Shown piece after piece: positions 16,598 to 25,159 of a stretch of 33,661 bases of DNA (its first letter is position 1; each line of letters starts with the position of its first letter). The notes under the pieces were generated by a model that was not told the origin of the DNA, searched no databases, and saw only the letters and a program-made list of their open reading frames with translations. The DNA comes from Nitrospirota bacterium. GTDB lineage: Bacteria; Nitrospirota; Nitrospiria; Nitrospirales; Nitrospiraceae. The position numbers were made by a program, and so were the translations under genes. The stretch lies in assembly GCA_018971525.1 (NCBI GenBank), contig JAGXAR010000039.1:1-33661 (forward strand), given 5' to 3'.

Positions 16598-18911
16598 GCC
16601 CCACATTAATCTGTCCACCCCATCGAGTCATACGTTGTTCCCCATCGGATTCGTTCGCAAGCTTCTCGGAATTCCGGTTGCCCCCAACCCGGCCACCCGG
16701 CAGGCTTCGTCGATAATGCTCCTTGTGCTGTGCGGACTCATCACGGGAGTCTCTCCCGTCTTTGCTTCGGTCAAGCAGAACCACTCGGAGCAGTCGAGCG
16801 ACCGATACATTCAGCAGCTCGATGATCTCTCCGCGCTCTGGAGTTTCTACAAACAGACCTACATCCAGAGCGGCCGGGTCGTCAGCCTGGACGAAAACGG
16901 CATCACGACATCGGAGGGGCAAGGGTACGCCATGCTCCGTGCCGTGTGGTCCAATGATCGCGCGACGTTCAATACCGTCTGGGCTTGGACGAAGCAACAC
17001 CTCCAAGTCCGCGACGATAAGCTATTCGCCTGGAAGTGGAAAGGGACCGTGATCGATAGGAATTCGGCGACGGACGCCGATACCGACATTGCGCTCGCCC
17101 TGATCCTGGCCGCTCGGCGATTCGACCATCCGGCATTCGAACAGGAATCCCTGGCCATCATCAATTCAATCTGGGACCAGGAAATTGTCCATATCGGCTC
17201 GCGCGCCTATGTGACCGCCGGCAATTGGGCGCGCTACGAGGACTATCCAACGATCCACGTCGCCTACCTGGCTCCCTATGCCTACGAGACCTTCGCCTCT
17301 GTTGATTCTCACCATCCATGGGCCCATGCCATCGAATCCAGCTATGCCATTCTGCACTGGCTCTATGATGAAGAAGCCCTGCCCGTCCCTCCGGAACTGA
17401 TCTATCTGGACAAACACAACGGCCAATTGACCGTCCGGCATCCCGTGACCGGGGTCTCATCCTCGTTCAGCTATGATGCCTTCCCGATCTTTTGGCGGGT
17501 GGCGCTCGATGCCGCCTGGTTCGGACGATCTGAACGGCCCTTGCGGCAAAAGATGCTGGGATTCTTCCAGCAGGAATGGAAGGCCCACGGAAAATTTGTT
17601 GATCGCTATTCCCTTAAGGGGCTGCCCCTGTCGTCAAGTGAAGGCCTTCCGCTCTATGCCACCGTTCATGCCCTGGCCTTCCAGGAACAGCACGACCTCA
17701 CTCGCCTGCTGAGCGAAAAAAAACTCGCCCCGATCGAAGCCGGCGCCCTCGAAGGGAAGCGACTCCCCTACTATTTCCAGAACTGGCTGTGGTTCGGGCA
17801 GGCCGTCACCCTGTCGCAAGCCCGCCACTACGACGAGTTCTTGGGATTCCTGCGACCGTTCGACGTGGTCGGGTTCTCGGCTCACTTCCCATGGGAACTC
17901 TTCGCCGTCACCGTCATGCTCTACCTGATCGCCCGCTGGCATCCAGTTCTAAAATTCGTCTTTCTGATCTGCGGGTTCAGCCTCTGTCTCCGCTATCTCC
18001 ACTGGCGGTTCTTCCACACGTTGAACTTCCTGGAAACCGGCGGCCTCTTTATCAGTGTGGCCCTGTGGGCAGCTGAACTCTATGCCTTCTCCACCGTCGT
18101 GCTGTTGTTCATCCAGGTGGGAATAGGCTGGAGACGTCAGCCCGTCTGCCCCCCTGAGCCAACGCAAGGATTCGCTCCCTCGGTCGACATCTTCATTCCG
18201 ATCTATTCAGAATCCTGCGAGATTCTAAAAAAGACCCTGATCGGCGCCTCCGCGATGGAACACGGACACAAACGGATTTACGTGTTGGATGACAGCCATC
18301 GAGAAGAGGTGTGCCGGCTGGCTGAACAGTTCGGGGCGACCTACATCAAAGGCCCTCGTCAACATGCAAAGGCGGGCAACCTGAACCATGCCCTGACGCA
18401 GACTGAGGGCGAGCTGATCGTGGTATTCGACACTGACCATATCCCGGTGACGACATTTCTGACGGAAACCGTCCCATTCTTCGCAGACCCCGAAATGGGG
18501 TTTGTCCAAACGCCTCACCACTTCTACAACCAGGATATCTTTCAACGGGCCCTCGGCGCAGGCCCTCGCATTCCGAATGAACAGGACCTGTTCAACCACG
18601 CGATCCAAGGCGGACGCCAAGGCTGGCAGGGCGCGTTCTTCGTCGGCAGCGGAGCCGTCTTCCGGCGGTCGGCAATCGCCGCGTTGAACGGATTCAACTT
18701 GATGAGTATCACCGAAGACATTCACACCAGCCAGCACCTCCACGCGAGGGGATGGAAGTCCGCCTTCGTGGACAAGGATTTGGCGGTCGGGCTCACGGCG
18801 GAGAACCTGGCGTCATACATCGTCCAGCGACGGCGCTGGATGCTGGGCTGTCTCCAGATTTTCTTCAAAGACAACCCGCTCCTGTGCCGGGGGCTGTCGC
18901 TCCGGCATTGA
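16596..18911 (+). CDS. GH8 glucanase (BcsZ-like) fused to BcsA, part before the in-frame TGA
   Basis: A 771-residue N-terminal part of a natural fusion. Residues about 41-57 are a signal or anchor helix. Residues 70-420 are a GH8 endoglucanase with TSEGQGYAM (catalytic acid Glu107), DADTD (160-164) and SYDAF (Asp294). Membrane helices lie at about 434-447, 451-468 and 482-508. The BcsA GT2 domain follows: DDS (565-567), DTDH (612-615), FFVGS (681-685), TED (706-708), QRRRW (744-748). It then ends at TGA 18909-18911, just before the transmembrane channel half. The start is uncertain: TTG 16596, TTG 16635 or ATG 16716. The topology places GH8 in the periplasm and GT2 in the cytoplasm. The same frame continues past the stop. 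Confidence 0.85.
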   Translation: MPHINLSTPSSHTLFPIGFVRKLLGIPVAPNPATRQASSIMLLVLCGLITGVSPVFASVKQNHSEQSSDRYIQQLDDLSALWSFYKQTYIQSGRVVSLDENGITTSEGQGYAMLRAVWSNDRATFNTVWAWTKQHLQVRDDKLFAWKWKGTVIDRNSATDADTDIALALILAARRFDHPAFEQESLAIINSIWDQEIVHIGSRAYVTAGNWARYEDYPTIHVAYLAPYAYETFASVDSHHPWAHAIESSYAILHWLYDEEALPVPPELIYLDKHNGQLTVRHPVTGVSSSFSYDAFPIFWRVALDAAWFGRSERPLRQKMLGFFQQEWKAHGKFVDRYSLKGLPLSSSEGLPLYATVHALAFQEQHDLTRLLSEKKLAPIEAGALEGKRLPYYFQNWLWFGQAVTLSQARHYDEFLGFLRPFDVVGFSAHFPWELFAVTVMLYLIARWHPVLKFVFLICGFSLCLRYLHWRFFHTLNFLETGGLFISVALWAAELYAFSTVVLLFIQVGIGWRRQPVCPPEPTQGFAPSVDIFIPIYSESCEILKKTLIGASAMEHGHKRIYVLDDSHREEVCRLAEQFGATYIKGPRQHAKAGNLNHALTQTEGELIVVFDTDHIPVTTFLTETVPFFADPEMGFVQTPHHFYNQDIFQRALGAGPRIPNEQDLFNHAIQGGRQGWQGAFFVGSGAVFRRSAIAALNGFNLMSITEDIHTSQHLHARGWKSAFVDKDLAVGLTAENLASYIVQRRRWMLGCLQIFFKDNPLLCRGLSLRH

Positions 18912-20093
18912 CTCGGTTACTTCGCCTCGCTCTACTACTTCTTCTTCCCCATCGCGCGCGTAGTGTTTTGGATCACCCCCCTCTACTTCCTAATGTTCCA
19001 CCTCCACCCCATTTTCGCGGATGTCTCGATCCTCATTGCGTATCTGCTGCCTTTCATGGTCGTCCTTCCGATGATCTCGGCCACCCTGCTTCCCGGATGG
19101 CCCAGGCTCATGTGGTCGTCTCTGTATGAAGGACCAGTCAGTTTCCCACTGTTCCGCTCGATGTTCGACCTGCTCCTTCCGAAAAGCCTGGGGTTCAAAG
19201 TCACCCCCAAAGGCCTGCTCTCGGAACAACGCTCATTCGACTGGCGATCCTCCGCCAGTTTAGCCGTCGCCACCGCCGTTACCCTCACCGCGATTGCGAA
19301 AGGCCTGTGGGAGTTCTGGTATTTCGGCATCGAAAAGGACGCCTACTTCTTCAATCTCAGCTGGGCCTCCTTCAACCTGCTGACCCTGCTGGTCGGACTG
19401 CTGATGGCCTGGGAGAAACCCCAACGGCGCAGCGAGGAACGTATCCTCAAGCCCATTCCGTTCGAGCTGCTTGCCGACAATCGGCGCATCCAAGGGACAA
19501 CACACGACGTGAGTCTGACCGGCGTATCGTGGCGCGGGGCACCGCTCGAGCCACTCCCTCCGACCATGGGAATCAGATTGCTCGACCAAATTCCCTTCAC
19601 CTGCCAGGTCCGACTGGTCTATCATGATCGACTGTCAGGGCACGGTACCCGCTGCGGGCTGGCGTTTCTCAACCTCTCTGAAGAAGATCGTCGTCTCTTG
19701 CTACTCAACCTCTATACTGATCCCGCCACATGGAGGGACGCTCATACGAATCGCCTGCGCAGCAGCCTCCTGATGGCATGGCACTTGCTCGTCGGATTGC
19801 TGAAGCACTTCACACCACTACGCCTCAGGCGTCGACAAATCCCCAGACAATGGAGGCTCCAGCTCACCCAAGTTCAAATCGGAGAGAAACAGCACCGCGT
19901 GCTCGTGAGGGATCAATCCGCAAGCGGCCTCGGTCTGCTGATCTTCGCCAAAGAGATTCCGCTCACAACACCGTGGCTGGTTCAGAGCGCCAGCGGCAAG
20001 ATGACGCCCTATCGCCCCATCTACCGTACCAGACTGTGGGGCCTGGTGCCACGAGTGGGTCTCCAGGCCCTCCCCTCGACATCCGACTCATAG
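18912..20093 (+). pseudogene. continuation of the BcsZ-BcsA fusion after the in-frame TGA: channel helices and two PilZ-like modules
   Basis: This is the same reading frame, open for 393 codons after TGA 18909-18911. It aligns directly with the sister BcsA: LGYFASLYYF here against IGYFASIFYF there. It holds the remaining channel helices, the gating motif FKVTPK, then PilZ-like modules: RSEER with DVSLTG, and RQIPR with DQSASG. The first GTG (18963) has no ribosome site and would start inside a helix, so independent translation is unlikely. Without readthrough the gene product lacks half of its channel. Options: recent nonsense mutation (CGA to TGA), assembly error, or stop-codon readthrough. 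Confidence 0.75.
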
Positions 20094-20151
20094 AAATCGC
20101 TCACATTCGGCTTAATGCACCAGGAACTATAATGCGGGAAAGGCTCTACAT

Positions 20152-21738
20152 ATGAGGTTACGCTCCCTTGCCATGATCAGTCTTACGCTGTTAATGGTGA
20201 CCGGGCTCGACCAGCGTGCGGGCGCGGAAGACTTTACAGAATCATGGTACCTGTCGCGCGGGCGTGCCAATATGGAGATCGAAAACTATAAAGCGGCCAT
20301 CGAAGCCTACGAGAAGGTGGTGGAACGCAACCCGAACCACCGTGAAGCCATGCGCAATCTCGGCCTCGCCTATGAAAGGCAGGGGCTCAAAGACAAGGCC
20401 ATCGAGACATTCGACCGGTACCTCGCGAAATACGACGACGACCCGGAGATTGCCTTTGACCAGGCACAGTCCCTGGAATGGTCACGCTATGCCTACCGCG
20501 AAAAAGACATGCTGAAGTATTACCGCATGGGACTGAAGCGCAAAGACGATTCCAGGATGCGCCTTAAGTACGCGGCCCACCTGGCTCGGCACAAGGAGAC
20601 CAGCCAGGAAGCTATCGTGCAATACGACAAAATCCTCGACCGACAGCCCCGGAATCCCGAGGCACACCGGGGGCTGGCGAAAGCCTATGCCTGGCAGGGA
20701 AATAACGATCTGGCTCTCTACCACGCAAACCTGGCCCGACAGTCTGCGAGACGGGAACCAGGCGATCTGACGACCCTACGCCAGGACATGCTCAAGGGAC
20801 GCGAGCCGACAGTCGAAGGGGTAATCGGCGTGCTGGCCCAGCCAGAGAAACCGTTCGAACTCTATGGGTTTCGGATCGGATCGCGAGGCAAAGTCGATTT
20901 CACGCCGTTTACCACCACGACCCTCGAAGTCGGCGCCGAAAACTTCTGGAGCTCCAAGGAGAATCTGGCAGGCAGCTATCTCTCATTGGCCAATCAGGTT
21001 CGGTTCAATCCATCGAATCGCTTCGACGCGATTCTGGAATACCACGGAGCCCCCCGCGGCGACGGGCTTGCGTACAAATTCGAGTATGCCCACGAGGGTC
21101 AGTCCTTTTCGATCCGCCCGGGCGTGAAACGCGAATTCAAATACGACTCCTTCGCCTCGCTGATCGGCTCCCGCAGCACGGGCCAGCTGCTCGGCCTCGC
21201 TCGCTCGACCCTGTTCTACAGCACGGTCACATTCGATGCGCGATCGGTTCGCGTCGACGTGACGCCCTTCGCCGGCTGGGTGACGGCTGAGGGTCTGAGT
21301 TCGAACAGCCAGGTCGGGCTTGACCTCAAGACCTCCTTGCCTCTCTGGCGAACGGACCATTGGGACCTGTCGGCTGAATACCTCTTCTACCTCACCCACT
21401 ATGGAGAAAATCAGAGCGGATTTGTCCCCAGTGCGAGGGAACCCTTGCCGGGCGGATACTTCAGCCCCCAGGTGTTTGTGAACCAAATTCCACGGCTGGC
21501 CGCCATTTACACCATGGAGAACAAGGACGAATTCTCGTTTGCGGCAGGCCCGGCCATCCAATACATCGACGAATCGACTCAATCGTCGGCCTTTCGTGTC
21601 GGAGGCGATGCCCACGCGGCCTATACCAATCATCTCTCGAAAGTGTGGTTACTGAAACTCATGGCCGACTACACCCAGATAGCCACTATCAACACGCGCA
21701 TCCAATTCAACGGCCTTTTGGTATACACCTTCAACTAA
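20152..21738 (+). CDS. short BcsC-like TPR / outer-membrane beta-barrel protein
   Basis: 528 residues: signal peptide (to about AGAEDF), TPR repeats over about residues 28-230 (NYKAAIEAYEKVVERNPNHREA, AMRNLGLAYERQGLKDKAIE, NPEAHRGLAKAYAWQGNNDLA), then about 280 residues of beta-strand-rich sequence resembling the BcsC C-terminal barrel (FDAILEYHGAPRG, VRVDVTPFAGWVTAEG), ending in VYTFN. Classical BcsC has about 1150 residues with some 19 TPRs, so this is a minimal version. It would form the periplasmic scaffold and outer-membrane exit pore for the glucan. GGGAAAGG lies upstream of ATG 20152. It follows the BcsZ-BcsA frame by 58 bases and is probably co-transcribed. Confidence 0.85.
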   Translation: MRLRSLAMISLTLLMVTGLDQRAGAEDFTESWYLSRGRANMEIENYKAAIEAYEKVVERNPNHREAMRNLGLAYERQGLKDKAIETFDRYLAKYDDDPEIAFDQAQSLEWSRYAYREKDMLKYYRMGLKRKDDSRMRLKYAAHLARHKETSQEAIVQYDKILDRQPRNPEAHRGLAKAYAWQGNNDLALYHANLARQSARREPGDLTTLRQDMLKGREPTVEGVIGVLAQPEKPFELYGFRIGSRGKVDFTPFTTTTLEVGAENFWSSKENLAGSYLSLANQVRFNPSNRFDAILEYHGAPRGDGLAYKFEYAHEGQSFSIRPGVKREFKYDSFASLIGSRSTGQLLGLARSTLFYSTVTFDARSVRVDVTPFAGWVTAEGLSSNSQVGLDLKTSLPLWRTDHWDLSAEYLFYLTHYGENQSGFVPSAREPLPGGYFSPQVFVNQIPRLAAIYTMENKDEFSFAAGPAIQYIDESTQSSAFRVGGDAHAAYTNHLSKVWLLKLMADYTQIATINTRIQFNGLLVYTFN

Positions 21739-21754
21739 AGAACAGCGTTTCTCG

Positions 21755-22861
21755 ATGGACGACATGACAGAGACCATACGCAAGGTAGAGTTCTGGCCGG
21801 TGGATGTGCCCATTACCGACCCCTTCGTCGTCGCCACCGGTGCGCGAATGGTTGCGGAGAATGTCTTCCTGCGAGTCACACTGGCCAATGGCACGGAGGG
21901 ATATGGGGAAGCGGCGCCGTTTCCGGAAGTCGGGGGAGAGACTCGAGGAAGTTGCCTTGTCGCACTCCACCAACTCAGCAAGACAGTCCTTGGTCGCTCA
22001 GCTTCAAGCTACAAGGAAATTGGGCGTGTGTTGTCTGAACAGGCCCTCACTCATCCAGCCGCCCGTTGTGGACTCGAAACCGCCGTCATCGATGCCTATT
22101 GCCGCGCGTCAAATATCCCGATGTGGCAGCTCTGGGGTGGCGCGGATGTGCGAGCACGAGAAACGGACATCACCATTCCCATCGCAGACTTCGATAAGAC
22201 CCTTTCCCTGGCGCACGGATGGTATGCGAAGGGATTCCGCCTGTTCAAAATGAAGGTCGGCAAGGATGTCGAGAGCGACATCCTGCGCCTGGGAGCCGTC
22301 CATCACGCACTCCCGGGCATCTCGTTCATCGGCGATGGCAACCAGGGCTTCTCGCGCCAGGATTGTCTGACCTTTGCACGGGGGGTGAAGACATTCGGCG
22401 GGACGATGGTCCTGCTTGAACAGCCGGTGGTGCGGGACGACCTCGACAGTATGGCGGCGATCCGCCGAGAGACCGGCATTCCCGTTGCGGCGGATGAGTC
22501 GGTCCGCTCGCTCGCGGACGCGCAAGAGGTCGTCGCCCGAGGCGCGGCTGACTACGTCAATATCAAGATCATGAAGACCGGCGTCGCCGAAGCCGTGGAG
22601 ATTGCCTCCTTCACCAAAGCGTCCGGCCTCAAGTTGATGATCGGCGGGATGGTCGAAACACGCGTGGCGATGGGCTGTTCCTTCAGCCTGGTCCTGGGAC
22701 TCGGCGGCTTCGAAGTGCTCGACCTCGACACCCCGCTGCTACTGGCCAACGATCCCGTCACAGGTGGCTACCGATATGTTGGCCCCCGACTGCAACCCTG
22801 GGTAAGACCAGGCCTCGACATGGCGTCAGAACCTTCCTCGAACGTCACCATCATCGAATAG
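21755..22861 (+). CDS. dipeptide epimerase (L-Ala-D/L-Glu epimerase-like, enolase superfamily)
   Basis: 368 residues of the muconate-lactonising-enzyme subgroup. The N-terminal capping domain (VDVPITDPFVVATG, EGYGEAAPFPEVGGE) is followed by the barrel with KMK (165-167), metal ligands Asp194 (GDGNQG), Glu222 (LEQP) and Asp247 (ADES), the second catalytic Lys in KIMK (271-274), and the dipeptide-binding DLDTP (323-327). Such enzymes epimerise Ala-Glu from murein recycling or related dipeptides; exact specificity cannot be read here. The gene starts 16 bases after the BcsC-like stop, so it may share its transcript, although a functional link to glucan export is not obvious. Confidence 0.88.
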   Translation: MDDMTETIRKVEFWPVDVPITDPFVVATGARMVAENVFLRVTLANGTEGYGEAAPFPEVGGETRGSCLVALHQLSKTVLGRSASSYKEIGRVLSEQALTHPAARCGLETAVIDAYCRASNIPMWQLWGGADVRARETDITIPIADFDKTLSLAHGWYAKGFRLFKMKVGKDVESDILRLGAVHHALPGISFIGDGNQGFSRQDCLTFARGVKTFGGTMVLLEQPVVRDDLDSMAAIRRETGIPVAADESVRSLADAQEVVARGAADYVNIKIMKTGVAEAVEIASFTKASGLKLMIGGMVETRVAMGCSFSLVLGLGGFEVLDLDTPLLLANDPVTGGYRYVGPRLQPWVRPGLDMASEPSSNVTIIE

Positions 22862-22862
22862 A

Positions 22863-23057
22863 TTACGCTGCCGCTTCGTCACACTTCTTGCAGTTCAGGG
22901 TCTCTCCGAGATGCTGTCTCCGGCCTTCCTCAGTGAGGACCCAACGCCGATTCGTCATCGGTGGCTGGTGGCGCACATGTTGCCCATGACCACATTGCAG
23001 ATCTGCCACCCAATCGCTATATTCATCCAGATGATACCCAACGATAGGTTGCTGCAC
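22863..23057 (-). CDS. DUF3565 domain protein
   Basis: A 64-residue protein that matches the DUF3565 pattern from memory: IVGYHLDEYSDWVADLQCGHGQHVRHQPP, then NRRWVLTEEGRRQHLGETLNCKKCDE (read in two parts). CGHGQHVRH and a C-terminal CxxC give a likely metal (zinc) site. Its function is unknown. It converges on the epimerase gene with one base between the stops. The start ATG 23055-23057 is preceded by a purine-rich GGGAGG region. Confidence 0.85.
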   Translation of the reverse strand: MQQPIVGYHLDEYSDWVADLQCGHGQHVRHQPPMTNRRWVLTEEGRRQHLGETLNCKKCDEAAA

Positions 23058-23100
23058 GCGCGAACCTCCCTTCCATCATTTCCATCGGCTGCTTAGGGCT

Positions 23101-23131
23101 ATGCGACGCTCGTTCCTTCGAGCGACCGCAT
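23101..23131. other. inverted repeat upstream of the dehydrogenase gene
   Basis: ATGCG ... GCTCG TTCCTT CGAGC ... CGCAT forms a two-part stem of 5 + 5 base pairs with a small internal loop. It lies in the 100-base gap between the divergent DUF3565 gene and the dehydrogenase gene. It could be an operator or a leader hairpin; no U-run follows, so a terminator is unlikely. Confidence 0.4.
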
Positions 23132-23158
23132 GCTACCACGAACGAAAGGGCCAGCGAG

Positions 23159-24058
23159 ATGAGTCAGTTTAAGGCGAAAATCGGCTTCGTGGGAGTCGGA
23201 CGGATGGGGGCCAATATGGCCCGGCGTTTGAGGGATCAAGAGGAAAGCATCGTTGCCCTGTACGATCAGAATCGGGCCACCGCCGCTGGTCTTGCGGCCG
23301 AACTAGGCTGTGAAGCGGCTGCCACCCCCGCTCGAGTCGCAGAACTCGCTGATATCATTTTCACTGTCGTGTCCGATGACGCGGCAATGCGCCAGATCTT
23401 TTCACCGACCGGCACAGAGAATCTTCTCCGCCAGGCCAAGGACCGGCTCTTCGTGAACTGCGCTACCCTCTCGCCGGCTGTGCACGTCGACGTCGAAACG
23501 CTGGTGACGCAACGTGGAGGGTGGAGCCTTGAAGCCTGCATGGCCAGCAGCATCACGCAGGCGCGCCACGGCACGCTTTACCTCATGTGCGGCGGTCGTC
23601 CGGATGTGTTCGAGTCGGCGAAGCCGCTCTTGGGAAAATTGAGCGAGCACCTGCGCTATATCGGATCGTCCGGAGAAGCCGCGAAGGTTAAAGCCCTCGT
23701 CAACATGGTGATGAACTGCAATACGGCCGCACTGGCTGAAGGGCTCGCGCTTGGAGCAGCACTCGGCCTCGATCTGACGAGTTTGCGGGACATCTTCGCC
23801 CAAACGGGAGCCGCGTCGCGCGTGCTAGAGACGGACGGCGAGGATATGCAGAACCGCGCCCATGACTGCTACTTTTCGGCTGCCCATGCAGCCAAGGACT
23901 CGGGCATCGCCCTCGCGTTAGCGAATACCGCCGGGCTCACAGTCCCGTTGGCTCAAGCGACCTACGATCAATACCAGCGACTGATCGCACTCGGCAAAGG
24001 CGAACTGGACAAGTCCGCCGTCTCTGAACTCACCTTCAAAGACCGGAACTCACGCTAG
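23159..24058 (+). CDS. NAD(P)-dependent beta-hydroxyacid dehydrogenase-like protein
   Basis: 299 residues of the 3-hydroxyisobutyrate / glyoxylate (succinic semialdehyde) reductase family. A Rossmann start IGFVGVGRMGANMARRL (GxGxxG), cofactor end VVSDDAAMRQIF, and the catalytic region GEAAKVKALVNMVMNCN, where Lys178 aligns with the catalytic Lys of the reductase branch. The substrate motif normally read as (D/E)APVSG is diverged to EACMASS (126-132), so the substrate is uncertain and activity may differ. It stands alone, transcribed from a 100-base divergent gap with a hairpin. Confidence 0.85.
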   Translation: MSQFKAKIGFVGVGRMGANMARRLRDQEESIVALYDQNRATAAGLAAELGCEAAATPARVAELADIIFTVVSDDAAMRQIFSPTGTENLLRQAKDRLFVNCATLSPAVHVDVETLVTQRGGWSLEACMASSITQARHGTLYLMCGGRPDVFESAKPLLGKLSEHLRYIGSSGEAAKVKALVNMVMNCNTAALAEGLALGAALGLDLTSLRDIFAQTGAASRVLETDGEDMQNRAHDCYFSAAHAAKDSGIALALANTAGLTVPLAQATYDQYQRLIALGKGELDKSAVSELTFKDRNSR

Positions 24059-24194
24059 TCAAACCCCGGCGGCGACTTCACTCACCCGCCCTCACAAGCT
24101 GCGAAAAAACCAATTCGAGACAGCGAACCTTCGATGGCTTGGACATCCTGGCCAAGGCCAGAACACCCCATCAGAAGGCTCGAAGTTGAAGGAC

Positions 24195-24650
24195 TCACCG
24201 TTTCTCAAAGGGGAGTTCTTGTCGCTGACTGGCGGGGAAATAGGTCCACCGCTTCTGCTCGTTCTCATCGAAGCTGCCAAGAAAGGTCACGTAGCGATCG
24301 AGGGTGCGAAACTCTGCGAGCGTGATCGTGCAGTGCAGCGGATCGATGACGCGGGCATCGAACTGGCCCACCACATAGAGCAAACCCGCTCGCGTTAGAT
24401 AGAGATTCCGTCGGCTCACATACCCCGTATCAGGAAACAACTCGGTCTCGTTGGAACAGCCTCCAGGTCCTCCGAGCATGAGTCGAAGATCGTGACGGGA
24501 GAGAAACGGATGGGTGGCGACTCTGGTAATCGTCAGGCGCACATGATCTGCCGAGAACTCGACGGAGGCCGGCACCGGCGCATCGCCGTTGCAGGCCGCA
24601 AGAAGGAGAAGCAGGCTAACCACGCAGCTTGCCGTATAGCCCCGGGTCAC
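24195..24650 (-). CDS. uncharacterised lipoprotein
   Basis: 151 residues with a lipoprotein signal (SLLLLLAAC, Cys about 20). The mature part is beta-rich, with FSADHVRLTITRVATHPFLSRHDLRLML, a GGPGGCSNETELFPDTGY segment containing a second Cys, and a late Cys in DPLHCTITL, possibly forming a disulfide. No family is recognised. It starts with GTG at 24648-24650, overlapping the TGA of the upstream GlcG-like gene (GTGA), so the two are translationally coupled. Confidence 0.7.
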   Translation of the reverse strand: MTRGYTASCVVSLLLLLAACNGDAPVPASVEFSADHVRLTITRVATHPFLSRHDLRLMLGGPGGCSNETELFPDTGYVSRRNLYLTRAGLLYVVGQFDARVIDPLHCTITLAEFRTLDRYVTFLGSFDENEQKRWTYFPASQRQELPFEKR

Positions 24651-25159
24651 TTACCTGCCGGAATTTTCGGCGCAGCGCCGATCGCATCCAGCCCTGCCTG
24701 AGCACAGGCATCGTCGAGCTGTGCACCTGGTGCCCCGCCGACCCCAATCCCTCCGACGACCTCACCACCGATCTCAATCGGCAATCCACCCCCCAGTATG
24801 ATCACCTGATCGTTCATCTCGCGAAGGGCTTGCAGGGTCGGCACTTTGTTGATCAGCTCAGCTAACTCGGTCGTAGGACGGCGGAGACTGGCCGCGGTAT
24901 AGGCCTTCTTCCTGCTGCTATCGACCGTATGAGGCCCGGCCCCATCCGCGCGGCTCATGGCGCGAAGCACACCGGCTCGATCCACGACCGACACGCTCAC
25001 CTTGTAACCGTCTTTCTTGCAGGCATCCAACGAGGCCTGAATCGCCTTGCCGGCCAGACCCATCGGCAAGACCGACTCTTTCGGTAATTCATCAGAAGCC
25101 GGCACCGTATAAGGCATCAACATCACGAACGCCGCCGCGATCATGAGCCGATACGCCAT
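24647..25159 (-). CDS. exported GlcG/HbpS-family protein
   Basis: About 170 residues with a Sec signal peptide (MAYRLMIAAAFVMLMPYTVPAS) and a GlcG/HbpS domain: AGKAIQASLDACKKDGYKVSVSVVDRAGVLRAMSRADGAGP, SRKKAYTAASLRRPT, LGGGLPIEIGGEVVGGIGVGGAPGAQLDDACAQAGLDAI (read in pieces). HbpS relatives bind haem or small ligands; here it is periplasmic. AAAGGA lies about 10 bases before ATG 25159; the frame itself is open to 25198. It is coupled to the downstream lipoprotein gene by a GTGA overlap. Confidence 0.85.
   Translation of the reverse strand: MAYRLMIAAAFVMLMPYTVPASDELPKESVLPMGLAGKAIQASLDACKKDGYKVSVSVVDRAGVLRAMSRADGAGPHTVDSSRKKAYTAASLRRPTTELAELINKVPTLQALREMNDQVIILGGGLPIEIGGEVVGGIGVGGAPGAQLDDACAQAGLDAIGAAPKIPAGK

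Noticed and set aside
18905-18950. Selenocysteine at the in-frame TGA
   Set aside because: The aligned residue is Arg, not Cys, and not catalytic. I see no convincing SECIS-type hairpin directly after the TGA.
18963-20093. Independent gene starting at GTG 18963
   Set aside because: No ribosome site, and the start falls inside a transmembrane helix that aligns with the sister BcsA. It is the continuation of the interrupted fusion.
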